Notes: generated by a model not told the origin, from the letters alone. Shown: positions 35,890-47,585, counted from the stretch's first letter. The stretch is 64,000 nucleotides of DNA from Welwitschia mirabilis (GCA_051453625.1 JBOZIK010000001.1:230297169-230361168); one strand, 5' to 3'. A program made the numbers and translations.

Positions 35890-37215
35890 TTATCATGTTT
35901 CAAGTTGCATTTGAAGGTTTTTCATATATTTTTGATCTTTTTCCATTAACTTTATGAATCTCCCTAGTGTCTAAGTTGAAAATTTTAACTAAGCCATTAG
36001 AATGTAATTTTGCTATAAGATAAGAACTTAATCATTTAGAAATTGACTTGGTTTACAAAAGATGCACTCTAATATTATATGAAAGAATAAGTTGACTAGG
36101 TTCAAACTTTTTATGAAGTAACATTTTATCGTGTTTGAACATAGATTAGACTTTTTAAATGAGTTGATAATGTATAGCTAATGTTAATTTTTTGTCTAAA
36201 TGATTAAGTTGGGATAATCTATTTTTAAAATTTTCATAAAGTCTATAAGATTAAGTTGATGAGAAAAATGATAAGAGTTATAATACACATCAACTAGTAA
36301 AATACAGACTTTTTCATTTATATGTTTATAAGGGGAAAACTAAGAGAATTATGTCAAGTAGTATGGTAAACCTAAAAAACATTGTTAAACTTAGAAGTCC
36401 AAGATCTTTTTATTAATGGAGATAAGGTTTTAAAGAATTTTCTTTATTTCTCTATTTCCATTTTTAGCTTGATCATTGGTTAGTGGATGATAAGCACAAG
36501 TTACTTATGTTCAATTCTAATGGATAAAAGAAGTATCCTAAAAAGATGATTTACAAAATAAGTTCCTTAATTACTAATGATAATTTTAAGAAAATTAAAA
36601 CATTTAGAAATTTGAGTTCTAATAAAATTACAAATGGTTTAGGCATCATTCATAAAAGTACAAATAGCTTCAACCCATTTAGTAACATAACCAACAACCA
36701 CTAAAATATAGTTATTATCATTAAAGGTAGTTTAGTATAGCTTATAAAATTAATTCCCTTATAATCAAAAGGTTCACATTCAAGAATAGGTTTAAAAGGA
36801 ATTTTATAAGAACAAATAAGGCTACCATACTATTAATAAGTATCACACCTTCTAGTAAAATCAAAATATTCCTAACAAAGACTAGGCCAATCAAAAACAA
36901 AGTGAAGAATTTCCATTATTGTTTTATATCCACTAAAATAACCTTTACAAACATCATCATAACAAAGATGAACGATTTTAATTTTTCCCATTGAGGCATA
37001 AATTTTCTCAGGATTTGGTCTTTGTACTTGTGATAAAGTTGTGGCTCTTTCCTTTCATAATCACCTATTTTATAGAGAAAAGATTTTGTTTAATTATAAC
37101 TCTAATGTTGTGGTGTTTTCATGGTAATAAGATAATTAACCATATTAGCATATCATGGAGCAGGATGAGTAAAAGATATGATAAAAATTTATTCATCCAA
37201 AAAAGAATCATTAAC
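35890..37215 (-). pseudogene. E2 integrase remnant
   Basis: On the minus strand the zinc region reads YDDVCKGYFSGYKT and RRCDTY, so one His and one Cys are Tyr. In the core the first Asp is Asn (GINFI), the second Asp is Asn (IIISN), and the catalytic Glu is Lys (TNDQAKNGNREIKKIL). All three acidic catalytic residues are lost, each explicable by a G-to-A change. Unlike E1, the 20-25 codon segment after the first catalytic residue is present. The C-terminus near 35900-36000 reads VKIFNLDTREIHKVNGKRSK, equal to the E1 GPY/F end. Confidence 0.75.
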
Positions 37216-38035
37216 CATAAGATCATTAAGAGAAGAAGAAAGATCTAATAGATGACCTGCTATACTATTATGTTTTTCTACTTTATCAAGGATGGTAAGA
37301 TTAAATTCTTGCATAAGAAGGATCTATCTAATGATTTTAGTACTAGAATATTTCTTAGTCCTGAGGTATCTAATATTTACATGATTGTATAAACTTTTAT
37401 ATAAAATACTAAAAGATAGTATCTAAGATCATTGAGGTAAAATATTATGGCTAACATTTCTTTCTCAGTAGTAGTGTAATTCAATTTAGATTTACATATA
37501 GTTTTTATATAATAAGATATGACTTTAAATCATTTTTATACTTTTATCCAAAAATCCCACCCATAAAAATATTACTAGCATCATACATTAATTTAAAATA
37601 TTTATTCCAATAAGGTCCTATTAAAATAGGTGCAGAAAAGATTTTATTTTTAAGTGTTTTAAAAGAAAATTGATAAGATTTATTTTATTCAAATTTATCT
37701 TTTGTTTAAAGTAATAATTGAAGGGGTTTATAAATTTTAGAATAATCCTAAATAAAATGATGATAAAAACCACAATAATTAAGGAAAGATTAAACTTGTT
37801 TTACATTTATTAGAGGAGTTAGGTTTTTAATAATATTTACTTTTTCAAGGTTCATTCTAATTCCCTTATTAGAAATGTGATGATCTAAGATAATTCCATT
37901 ATCATCTAGAAAGAAAATCTTCTCCCAACTTAAATGTAGGACACTCTTATCAATGAATTTCTCTAACCTTTCTAAGATTTATTTAAATTTTTTACCAAGG
38001 ATTGAGAAGTCATTCATAATAGTTTTAATTATATC
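37216..38035 (-). pseudogene. E2 RNase H and second half of RT
   Basis: Next to the N insertion the minus strand reads EDIIKTIMNDFSIL, where FMDD is expected, so the first Asp of the pair is Asn and the second is kept. Then come CPTFKLGEDFLS-like sequence and a GIVLGHHIS-like block (ELIRSSHF in the current frame). RNase H follows with LMYDASNIFMGGIF, its first Asp intact. An unrelated plus-strand frame at 36991-37248 is the antisense of the integrase N-terminus. Confidence 0.7.
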
Positions 38036-38040
38036 CTCTA
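38036..38040. repeat. Target-site duplication of element N, left copy (CTCTA)
   Basis: CTCTA precedes the terminal TGTTG of N, and the identical CTCTA follows TAACA at 40456-40460. Confidence 0.85.
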
Positions 38041-39386
38041 TGTTGTGGTGTGAATTTATGTAATCTTAAAGTCCTTTAGGTAAACCTGTAAATCATATAA
38101 CTTATAGAAAACACATGCTAGTATAGATGGAAGTTCATTCGAATGTCATAATTTAATGAAGGTTAGGCTTAGAGTTAGAAAATTTATTTTCCAAAGTATT
38201 TTTAGTCTTTCTATCTTATAAAAACTAGAAGAAAATAAACAATTAAATGCAAAGCAAGATTGAATGAATATAAAATGTAGTGAATGAAAACGGAAATGAA
38301 AATGGATCTTACTTAGATCCTAGTCCTCCTGTCACAAAGACTACTTCCTCTATAACTTATATCAATTAAGAAGAGCATCCACTAGTTCTTAACCAATATA
38401 AACTATGAGATCTATGAAATTAAGAATATGCAATTTGTAATATAAAATTAAATGGAAGTGCAATGCAAAGTTACTACTACTAACTAAGATCAACCTTAAA
38501 AAAGGTTACTCTCATGATTTAAATAAATCATAGATTATCACTTAACTATAACCAACCTAAACCATAAGGGACATTTACAACATTGAAATGAAAATGAGAA
38601 ATTGTATTAACTCAAAGAGTATTTAGAACATACATCAACTTTCAATCAGAAGGATAGCACTTTAATGGAAGAGGCTTAGCCTAATACTAAGGAGACTTCC
38701 TTTTGTAGCACTGGATGGACCTCTTACCTTTCAATCCTGTATCACAAGTATTGGTATAAAAGATAGAGTAGAAATTAAGGAGGAGAAGGGTATTTATAGT
38801 TTTTCACTTAAGGAATTAGAGGTAAAACCCTAAATATAGGAAACAAAAATCCTAATAATACACATGGGTTATTTGACCTCATTTATAATGATATTTCTTA
38901 TGAACATGTAAAAATAGTTATTGAGGAACGACCATGAGGATGACGCCATGTGTTACCTACCTCCATATGCCTCATGTGATATCACTAGCTTCACGTGTTA
39001 TCTACCCGTGTTACTATCATCATTCTATCTATTATTTAAATGACATAGGGGACAATGCCATGACATCATGTGCTTCATGTGCTTCATGTATTGCTATTAG
39101 TTACATAGCCTCTATCCATGTCAGTAGTATGATTCTCCTCTTTCTCAAAGAAATGATAGAAGGGATGATGATATTCATTTTATTCACTCTTGAAGGTAAG
39201 TTAGTATTTACATCATAAAGTCTTCCTTCCAAATATGCAATACAGAATAAGCCTAAGAAACTGTCAAAGATGCTAAGGATCACATGTTTTATCGATAATC
39301 CTATTAGATCTTCATAGAAACTTGTATGAATATCCTGCAAAGTACTCAAAACACACATTAAATTCCTACAAATTGGTATCACAACA
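38041..39386 (-). repeat. Element N 3' LTR
   Basis: It begins TGTTGTGGTGTGAATTTATG and ends GGTATCACAACA; the reverse complement begins TGTTGTGATACC like the E1 3' LTR. An insertion of repeats with CATGTG and CTTCATGTG units at 38945-39090 makes it longer than the E1 LTR. Confidence 0.8.
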
Positions 39387-39771
39387 CTATGGGAACTTCA
39401 TCAGGAAATTAGTTAATCATGACTCATAGGTTCTTACTCCTTAATAGTAATTATACTTCCCTTATCCTAGTAATAATTATCACTTAAACGCTATGAAATC
39501 AATGATGTTCTTGATATTATTAGAGACATTGATTATTTCCTAGACTCATTGTGCATATAATACTCTTATATGATCATTTTACTTTTTAATATTTGGATGT
39601 ATTCTATGGTATAGGTAAGTTAGTCCATCTCTAAATAACTTTTCATCTTATCATTCCTTGATTGAGAACATTAGATCTACTTGGCATTTTTATAATTACT
39701 ACCATACAAGTGATGTTTTATGAAGTTTTTACATCATGTCATATATCAATGATTAAGTAATTTTGTGATTT
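39387..39771 (+). other. Tail segment of the E1/E2 family in inverted orientation inside N
   Basis: It aligns on the + strand with E1 9208-9590: CTATGGGAACTTCATC against TTGTGGGAACTCCAC, then GGTTCTTACTCC in both, then ATATGATCATT. In a minus-strand element this segment should be reverse-complemented, as it is in E2. It joins the LTR directly, without a polypurine tract. Confidence 0.7.
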
Positions 39772-39871
39772 NNNNNNNNNNNNNNNNNNNNNNNNNNNNN
39801 NNNNNNNNNNNNNNNNNNNNNNNNNNNNNNNNNNNNNNNNNNNNNNNNNNNNNNNNNNNNNNNNNNNNNNN
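39772..39871. other. Assembly gap (100 N, placeholder size) inside N
   Basis: Exactly 100 N, the usual placeholder for unknown length. Confidence 0.9.
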
Positions 39872-40455
39872 AAACCCTAAAGCAGGAAACAAAAACCCTA
39901 ACAATCCACATGGGTTATCTAAACAATGTTATTTCTTCTAAACATGTAAAAATAGTTGTCATCCTGATTATCGTGGGGATGACTAGGGGGACGACACCAT
40001 GTATCACCTACCTCCATGTGTCCCATGTGATGCCATTAGTCCTGTGGATTGTCTACGCATGTTACTGCCGTCATCATCCTACCTATTATGTGGACAACAT
40101 AATAAATGATGCCACATGTCTCCATGTGCTCTATGTACTACTATCAACCTCACATCCTTAGTCCACATCAGCAGTGTCGTCATCCTGTTTATCATGTAGA
40201 TAATAAAGGGGACGATGGTCTTCCTTTTTTTCACTCTCCAAGGTAAGTCAATCTTTTGCATTATAAGGTCCTCCTTTAAAATATGTAGTACCAAAATAGG
40301 CCTGAGAAACTATCAAAAATGCTAAGGACAACATGTTTTACTAATCATCCTATCAAAATCTTCATAGTCGTTAGTATTACATCAAAACTTGTATGAATGT
40401 CCTGCAAAAGTACTCAAAATACATGATCAAATTTCTATAAAATGGCATCGTAACA
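39872..40455 (-). repeat. Element N 5' LTR, partial
   Basis: It aligns with 38820-39386 (AACCCTAAA, ACATGGGTTAT, CCATGTG units, ACTCAAAA(T/C)ACA) and ends TAACA. It keeps more C and G at aligned sites than the left copy. Confidence 0.8.
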
Positions 40456-40460
40456 CTCTA

Positions 40461-41100
40461 ACATATCAGAAAAGATACCCATCATTATACATTAGAATGA
40501 TATTACAAGTTCTAATAGGCATGTATTTAAAGATAAATATTCTAAAAGATGAAGTGAAAGCTATTTTTGATTGATCCTCACTACCTACACAAACCTAATT
40601 ATAACTACTATACCCATAAAGAAAGCAACAAAAGATATGTCCTTGGATTTTATCAAGTATTTGGTCAAGAAAAGGTAAAGAGAAAGGATATTTCTTTATT
40701 ACTTTATTAAAGTTTCTAAAATAAATACACATTCTCCACTTTCCATTTTTTAGGTACTATGTTAAAGGGTTAATCCACTTACTATTAGATATGGCATAAA
40801 TAATTCTAGCATTCATTAATTTAATGATTTCATCTTTTACTACTTGTTTAAGGGCTAGATTTAGTCTTCTCAAGGTAGATTTTATGTTAAAAAATGAAAT
40901 TAGGAATGGTTGTTAAATCTTTGTGAGTCTAAGGAAATTCATTAGCCTTAGAAGTTAAAAATGAGATTAAAATTAATTCTTATTGAGGGAAAAGATTTTT
41001 TTTATTATTAATGATCTATTTTTATCATTACATACAAAGATATGTTTTAGTTCACTAGGTAAACATTTTATATTTAAATTCAACTTTATAATATCTATCA
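40461..41100 (-). pseudogene. E2 reverse transcriptase, first half
   Basis: On the minus strand the sequence from about 40840 to 40700 reads like E1 6180-6300: NAGIIYAISNSKWINPL and then a short block where PKK(G/N)GKW is expected. The frame then decays and ends at the N insertion with MGIFSDM. It continues at 38035 with EDI. Stops are frequent. Confidence 0.7.
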
Positions 41101-41489
41101 TTTTTTAATAGAGTTGACTGTTGTCTCTAACCATTATCTGAATGATAGGAGTAGATGACCTCTTCCAAAATATAGAATCTTAGTTATTTTCTGATTTTGA
41201 ACTTCTTCATAGATTATATTTTTAGTTTCTTCATTCTCCTAATCAAAATACTTAGTTCCTAAATATTTACATTTGAATTCATCATAGTTAAAGGCTTTTA
41301 AAATTTTCACTTCAAGTGCATCATTATACAAGATAGGCTCATGAATTGTTAACCATCTCTCTTTAAGTAGATAATTCTGTGAAAATAATGTTGTCTTAAT
41401 TTCTTCTTCTACATTTCACTCATCACCTAGATCTTTTTTAGTGACATAAAAAACTCTAATGGTAAACTTCTTATTTCCTAAATAATACT

Positions 41490-41860
41490 GCATTATTCTA
41501 GTTATTTCATTAATAATACAATAAACTGTTGTACAAAATGCTCTATCTAGAAGTAGTGGATAATCTCCATTATGATTAACCTCAATTACAACTATATCTA
41601 TTAGATATAATTCTTCATCAATTTAAATTACAATTTGTTTTTATTACTCCTAAAGATTTTTTCATTGATGTATCTGTTAATTCTAAAATAATACATGTAG
41701 GCTAATTCTACTTTTGAAACTAAGTCTTTAACAAATGCATAAAGGCATAATGTTCACATTACTCCTATATTGATTAAGGCTTTTTTAATTCTTTATTTTC
41801 TTCTAAATTAAAACTAACTATTACTATCCTAGGATCCTTAAATTTTGGACATTTTTAAAA
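41490..41860 (-). pseudogene. E2 aspartic protease remnant
   Basis: On the minus strand the active site reads ALINIGV, with the catalytic Asp changed to Asn (codon at 41769-41771). Downstream comes VVIEVNHNGDYPLLLDRAF, where LGR is now LDR. Both changes are G-to-A type. The layout equals that of E1. Confidence 0.7.
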
Positions 41861-43690
41861 AACTATGTTATTTATAGATTAGGCTAAGAATACTTTACCT
41901 TACCTATGGTTAATTTTTGTTTCCTCCTAATTAGGTATTTTCATAACTTAGAATATTTAGGATTTTCTTGCAAGAGTTTTTAAAATGGTATATTTAAGCT
42001 CACATCTTTCATTAAGGCTTTTAGATGATCATTAAAGATAGGATTAGAATTTAACCTATTAATCCAAGGAATAGTATTTTTTTCCCCTTTATCTTAAGAA
42101 GAATTTTTCTTATTAATCTTATCACTTAAAAGAAAAAGGAAGTTATGATTTTCTAAGATTTCAATATCCTCTTCTTCTTCTTCATCTTTATTATCATTTT
42201 TGAAAGTTAAAGCCTTGTGGGTAGGAAATGTTATATTATTTTCACTTCTTGTTACACGATTTCCATCTTTTCTTACTTTATTAGGGTTAGGCAAAGGTTG
42301 TGTTGCAAGTGATCTTTATGGTCTTTTATTTGCAAGCATAGTTTGTTGAAGAACATTTACTAGATTTTCAATGTTGGAGTTTGTCTTCTCTTGATATTTT
42401 CTTAGTTCATTGATGGGATTGCTAAGTGGTTTATTTTGATTTTGAGAATTTGATATACTTGCTTGATAAATTGGGATACTTGATTAAAAGTGAGAGTTTT
42501 TTTATTGGAAGTTTGCATTACTAAATTTATTTCTAAATGGTTGGAAATTTGGATGATTTATTTGAAACTTCTTTGATTTATTCTCAAAGGATTAAAAGTT
42601 AGGTTATCCATTCATCCTAGGTTGAAATTTGTTTTAATTCTTATAGTTTGAATACTTTTAATTGAAATCACATAATTCTTCATAAATTTTGTCTTTATAA
42701 GTTGCTAATAAAGGACACTCCTTAGTTACATGATAGTTGTCTTCATACAAATTACAAGTTGGAGTCACATTCTTTTCAATTCTAACTTTTGCATTTAAAA
42801 TTATTTTAGTGTATTTTTATAAAGTTATTGTAAAATCCTTAATTACATTTGTTAGTTCTTTTTTTTGTTTTTACTTCCTCCTTTTCTTGTTTAATTTGTT
42901 TAAGATCTTTTACGATTTGGCCTATAGTATGATTTTCTTTAAATGTTGATTTAGGCCATGTTTAACTTACTTTCAATAATTATTCCAACAACCTCCATGA
43001 ATTTTCTAATGTCAAATTCATTAAATTGCCATCACATGAAAAATCTATAAGTTATTTAGTTTTACTAATTAGCCCATTGTATAAATAGTTTATTAATTCT
43101 TCTTGAGAAAAAAAAACAATGCGATTAGAATGAATTTCAATAAAAGAACATTCATAAGTAGTGATACAATCTTTATTAGATCATTTTCGAAAATTTATTA
43201 CCTCTTTCTTTCTTTTTCTTATTGTTATTTCACTCACAAATCATTTTATAAAGGCTTCTTAAACTTGGTTTCATGTTTTTAAGCTTTTATGTGAAATAGT
43301 TCTTAGCCATAATCTTTCCTTTCTATTAATGTGATGGGAAATATAACCATATAAATATGCTTACTAATTCATTTTTTACCATTTTCTAAAGTAGCCACTA
43401 ATTTTTCAATATTGGCTAGATGTTGAAGAGGATCTTCATGATTTTCTCCATTTAAAATAGGATATGCATTTAAATTTCTTAACTTGACATCATCATCAAG
43501 AGGTAGGTTAAAAGGATTTTAGATTTCATTCTTTTTATTTGTAATTATTTCTTTAAGAGAAATATTATCATAGAATTCAACATTATAATAAACCTATTTA
43601 CTTTTAGACTTTTCTTTAAAAAATTTTCTTTGAAGAAATTAAATTCTAAAATAACAACTGTAGAAAAATCTTATTACTAAATTTTTGGAA
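41861..43690 (-). pseudogene. E2 gag remnant
   Basis: On the minus strand the N-terminal part reads NPFNLPLDDDVKLRNLNAYP, then GENHEDPLQHLA, parallel to E1. A zinc knuckle at 42715-42756 reads CNLYEDNYHVTKEC: spacing C-x2-x-x4-H-x4-C is kept but the second Cys is Tyr. An open frame at 42094-42294 covers the acidic linker to protease with DKINKKNSS at its end. Several stops. Confidence 0.7.
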
Positions 43691-44243
43691 TGCTTTGTGT
43701 ACCTAGGATGTGCATGCATGGGTCTAGTTCATACTCAATCAAACCTTTTCATATGTTTTCTTCATTCAATAGTAACTCTCTTTGACACTTTATCTTTTTA
43801 AACAAGTTTATCATGTTCTTACATGCATAGTTTTGGTTCTATAAGCATCATCTCAGTGGTCATCTAGATGATTTAACTAGATAATAGAAGATACAAAAAA
43901 CTCAAAAATGAAAAAATACAAAAAAATAGAGTTACAAAATAACACAAAATAAAAATTGATAATCATCCTCTAAGTTGTCTAGATAACAGATAGGATAATG
44001 GGAAAAATCCTAGCATTTATGAAAATGATAAAAACCCTAGTGTCATATATTATCATTGTTGTGCATCAATTGGATAATAAGGAAGAAAATAAGGCATTAT
44101 TTTCAAAACAAAAACTATAAAATGTAGAAATAAAAAAAATATGGTTCTATTGTAAAGATATAATACTAGTACAAACAAATAACTAAACCAAAATCCAAGC
44201 TACGTATCTAAGTAATGGCAATCCTCGAATTCTAAGTAGCCTT
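43691..44243 (-). other. E2 untranslated leader
   Basis: Non-coding. It contains CCTAGG(A/T) near 43700, as in E1, a palindrome GTCATCTAGATGA at 43859-43871 and a weaker one GTTGTCTAGATAAC near 43975. It shares TTGGATTTTGGTTTAG with the E1 leader. Confidence 0.5.
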
Positions 44244-44263
44244 TCCAAGTAATGATGTTAATA
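44244..44263 (-). promoter_or_regulatory. E2 primer-binding site, tRNA-Asp type, degenerate
   Basis: On the minus strand the 20 bases after the 5' LTR align without gaps to the tRNA-Asp-complementary site, half identical and most differences transitions. Confidence 0.45.
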
Positions 44264-45514
44264 TGTTGTAGTTGATATTTATGCAATCTTTCATGTTCTT
44301 ATTAAATCCTATTAATCACAAATAGATATTGCAAAAAATAACACATTAATATAGACAAAAGTGACGTAAATGTCATAATACATTGAAGGCATAGGTAAAA
44401 AGAAAGAAATTTGATTTTAAATAAAAGATTTATGTACTTTCTAAGTAGAATAAAATAATAATGAGAAATAAACAATGTAAGTAAATATACTATGAAAATG
44501 AGATGCGAGACTAATCGTAATGCAACATCTATTTGATTATCAAATCAACTTGTCATAGAGATTAGTCCTATGTAACCTAGATCAATTAAGGAAACTATCA
44601 CTAATCAAGACTAGTTTAAGCTATTAGATGCATCACATAGAAGATTAAAATAATGCAAAATAAATCTAGGAAATGAAATGTAATGCATCTAAACTATCAG
44701 TATCAACCTTAAAAAAGGTTATCCTCACAATCTATATCATAGATGAAATTGTCACGAAATCATAAGCAACATAAACCATAAGGAAGATGCACATAACGAA
44801 AGATATAAAAATAGAAAATAGGGTTTTAATTAGTTTGAATTAATATCTATTTTCCAAAGAAGCACACCTCAATGAAGAATACACATCCCAACACCAAGCA
44901 AGATATCTCTCTACAATAATAAAGGATGTATCTCCTACCCTTTGATCTTATATTATGAGAATTTTTGATACCAAAGAAGATAAAGTTAAAGTTATGATGA
45001 GGGAGGTATTTAGCACAAACAAGACTATAAAAAAAATAAATACTAATACGCATAGTAAAATCCTAATGGCTACATAAGAAGGCACATAAACATGACAAAC
45101 GTTTGATGAAGTTTGATGAATAATTATTTTCAGGTGTGATTCTATTGGTTTTTGGATTTCATAAGAGATAATGCCATACCATATAGGATCCCCATCAACT
45201 ACTAGTTTAGTAAGCATCCTAGTCGAAATAACATCTTCTATCATCCATATTATCATCCAAATGATATGGTGAATGATGAACTTTGTAAAAGATGTTTATT
45301 GTATTAGATTAGCCTCTTTGATTATAGGATTTATACTTTAGATAGAAAGTATTAAAATTTTCCTTAAATGTTGTCAAATGTAATGAAAATTGCATGTTTT
45401 CATGATATTTTCTTTAGCTCTTCATTAACATCAAAACTTAGCATAAACTTGTTTAATGTTTTACAAAACTACTCAAAATACCACATCAAATACATACAAT
45501 TTGGCAGTGTAACA
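44264..45514 (-). repeat. E2 5' LTR
   Basis: It begins TGTTGTAGTTGATATTTATG and ends GTGTAACA. It aligns with 30024-31280 across its length. Confidence 0.8.
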
Positions 45515-45644
45515 AAACTTGAATATGTCATATCACATAGATGCTTTATTTCTTAGCACATTCCTTTAACTTTAGTTCATATTTTCTTTTAATTCATGAT
45601 TAGAAACCACTGACATTATTTTTTAATTTTTATTTCTATAAGCA
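45515..45644 (+). other. Short remnant between E2 and E4
   Basis: 130 bases with no feature. By position it should be outer Athila third-ORF or tail sequence. Confidence 0.35.
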
Positions 45645-45985
45645 TGTGCTTATTATAATTCACAAATTCTAAGTGCATTTAAAAGCAAAGATAAGCTTCC
45701 AAAGGAGTTAAAAGATATTCATGGAATATAAAACTACTAATTGTTTTAAATCAAGATGAGTTTAAATACATGAAAATTGACTACTTTTAGATTCTTAAAA
45801 AATGGATCCAATATCATCATTATAGATCTCATCACACATAAAGAAGACAAAAAGATGAAAAATAAATAACCATAGTTAATCATACATGGGAACACCCATT
45901 GTACCTTATTAAAATCATAAAATAATAATATAATATATTTAAATCCTTACTTAATTTAAAGTATACATTAAGACTTAATATTACA
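45645..45985 (-). repeat. E4 left LTR (3')
   Basis: It aligns with 48732-49062. Ends are approximate. A short decayed tandem of AAAGCACTAA/TGATGGAAGCAC-like units follows at 46020-46180. Confidence 0.5.
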
Positions 45986-46479
45986 AAAATATGTATTGAA
46001 GATAGTAGCAAAGACATCAAGATTAATGAAAGTAAAAAAAAATATAAGCACTAAAACTGATGGAAGCACTATGACTGCAAAGGAATAAAAGTAGAAAAAT
46101 TGATGAAAGCACCAAGAATACATAGGAATAAAAGCATTAAAACTAATGAAAGAATTCAAACTAAATAAACAAAGCACTAAAATCTCAACACTTAGAATAT
46201 TAGAGTTGTATCCTTTTTTTGTAATCCATTAGATGCATTCTTGGATTCTTTTGTAAGAAGTAAAACTTAATTTAGTTGATCATTTAATAAATCTTAAGCC
46301 ATCATGACATGTATACATTTTTTACAATAGTAATACTTTATCCATTTCCTTTTTGATTTTATGAATTTTTTTTTATTTATAAGTAATGCATTATTTTCTT
46401 GATCTTGATCCATTTTTCTAGCCTTATTAAGTAGATTTAAAATTATTATTTCTAGAGAACAAAAAATATTTTATAAAGG

Positions 46480-46900
46480 GGAAATAATATGTTTGTTAAA
46501 TATAGAATTACTTATTAACAATATGGATTTTTCATCATTATCATCAACCTTATGATTTACAACTACAAGTTGAATCAATAGTAATTGAAAGTAATTAATG
46601 TATGAAATTATATCTTCAAATTGAAATATGTCAAGCTATATAATTAATGTTTTAAATACTACTTAGATTTATTTATAGTAGATAAAAAATATCTATTTAA
46701 GTCATTCCACACTTCATTTAAAGTTTTACTTAAATTAATGTAATGAAGATAATCATTTTCAAGATTTAAGCTAATTAATAAAAGAGATTTTCATTTGCAC
46801 CTTCTCACTCTCTAAGTTTAGTAGCATCGATAGGTTTGGGATGTTTTTCACTTGTGACCTTCTACATACCTTTGTTGATCAGCAATAATTACATTTTAAC
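46480..46900 (-). pseudogene. E4 gag-like remnant (Copia UBN2 type)
   Basis: On the minus strand the frame reads NLENDYLHYINLSKTLNEVW, NDLNRYFLSTINKSK and YLKH, stop, LYSLTYF. This is the helix-rich pattern (hydrophobic spacing, then EVW-x-x-L) of the gag region common in plant Copia elements. LLISNSIFNKHIIS follows about 100 codons later, where such proteins have an LL-x-SLP block. Several stops; the N-terminus is lost towards 47050. Confidence 0.45.
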
Positions 46901-47026
46901 TTACTATTTATGGGAGTTATTTTCATTTAATTTTGATATACCTTACAAAATCCTATTTTATTCCACCTTGGTTTGCTTATGGGAGTTGGTAATTTGAAGA
47001 TAATTTCTTTAGATCATACCATAAAT

Positions 47027-47585
47027 GAAAGGGGAAAAATATATTAAATTTCANNNNNNNNNNNNNNNNNNNNNNNNNNNNNNNNNNNNNNNNNNNNNNN
47101 NNNNNNNNNNNNNNNNNNNNNNNNNNNNNNNNNNNNNNNNNNNNNNNNNNNNNNNNNNNNNNNNNNNNNNNNNNNNNNNNNNNNNNNNNNNNNNNNNNNN
47201 NNNNNNNNNNNNNNNNNNNNNNNNNNNNNNNNNNNNNNNNNNNNNNNNNNNNNNNNNNNNNNNNNNNNNNNNNNNNNNNNNNNNNNNNNNNNNNNNNNNN
47301 NNNNNNNNNNNNNNNNNNNNNNNNNNNNNNNNNNNNNNNNNNNNNNNNNNNNNNNNNNNNNNNNNNNNNNNNNNNNNNNNNNNNNNNNNNNNNNNNNNNN
47401 NNNNNNNNNNNNNNNNNNNNNNNNNNNNNNNNNNNNNNNNNNNNNNNNNNNNNNNNNNNNNNNNNNNNNNNNNNNNNNNNNNNNNNNNNNNNNNNNNNNN
47501 NNNNNNNNNNNNNNNNNNNNNNNNNNNNNNNNNNNNNNNNNNNNNNNNNNNNNNNNNNGAAAGGGGAAAAATATATTAAATTTCA
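47027..47585. repeat. 27-base sequence duplicated at both edges of an N gap
   Basis: GAAAGGGGAAAAATATATTA and seven more bases at 47027-47053 recur identically at 47559-47585, flanking 505 N. This is most likely an unmerged contig overlap. Confidence 0.85.

Larger units (their letters stand above)
38041..40455 (-). mobile_element. N: rearranged family member inserted in the E2 reverse transcriptase
   Basis: Two minus-oriented LTRs of the E1/E2 family (38041-39386 and 39872-40455, the second truncated by a 100-N gap) are flanked by a perfect CTCTA duplication, so this is one insertion. Removing it rejoins the E2 RT frame at SDM-EDI. Between the LTRs only 385 bases are visible, and they match the family's post-integrase tail but in the opposite orientation to the LTRs. 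The 100-N gap is of unspecified size and may hide more. The LTRs are the longest of the family at about 1.35 kb. Confidence 0.75.
30024..45514 (-). mobile_element. E2: full-length degenerate Ty3/gypsy element, same family as E1
   Basis: On the minus strand, from right to left: 5' LTR (44264-45514), tRNA-Asp-type primer site, gag, protease, RT first half, element N inserted, RT second half, RNase H, integrase, tail with an extra ORF, 3' LTR (30024-31280). Internal sequence follows E1 nearly throughout. Flanking pentamers AATCT (30019-30023) and AACTT (45515-45519) match only in part, so the target duplication is uncertain. At 15.5 kb it is longer than E1 because of N (2.4 kb), the extra ORF and gap sequence. 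Confidence 0.8.

Noticed and set aside
38934-39382. Open frames of 93-94 codons on both strands in the N LTR, and 39910-40294
   Set aside because: They lie within LTR sequence and are not conserved between the two LTR copies.
30019-45519. Target-site duplication for E2 (AATCT / AACTT)
   Set aside because: Only three of five bases match; not claimed as a feature.
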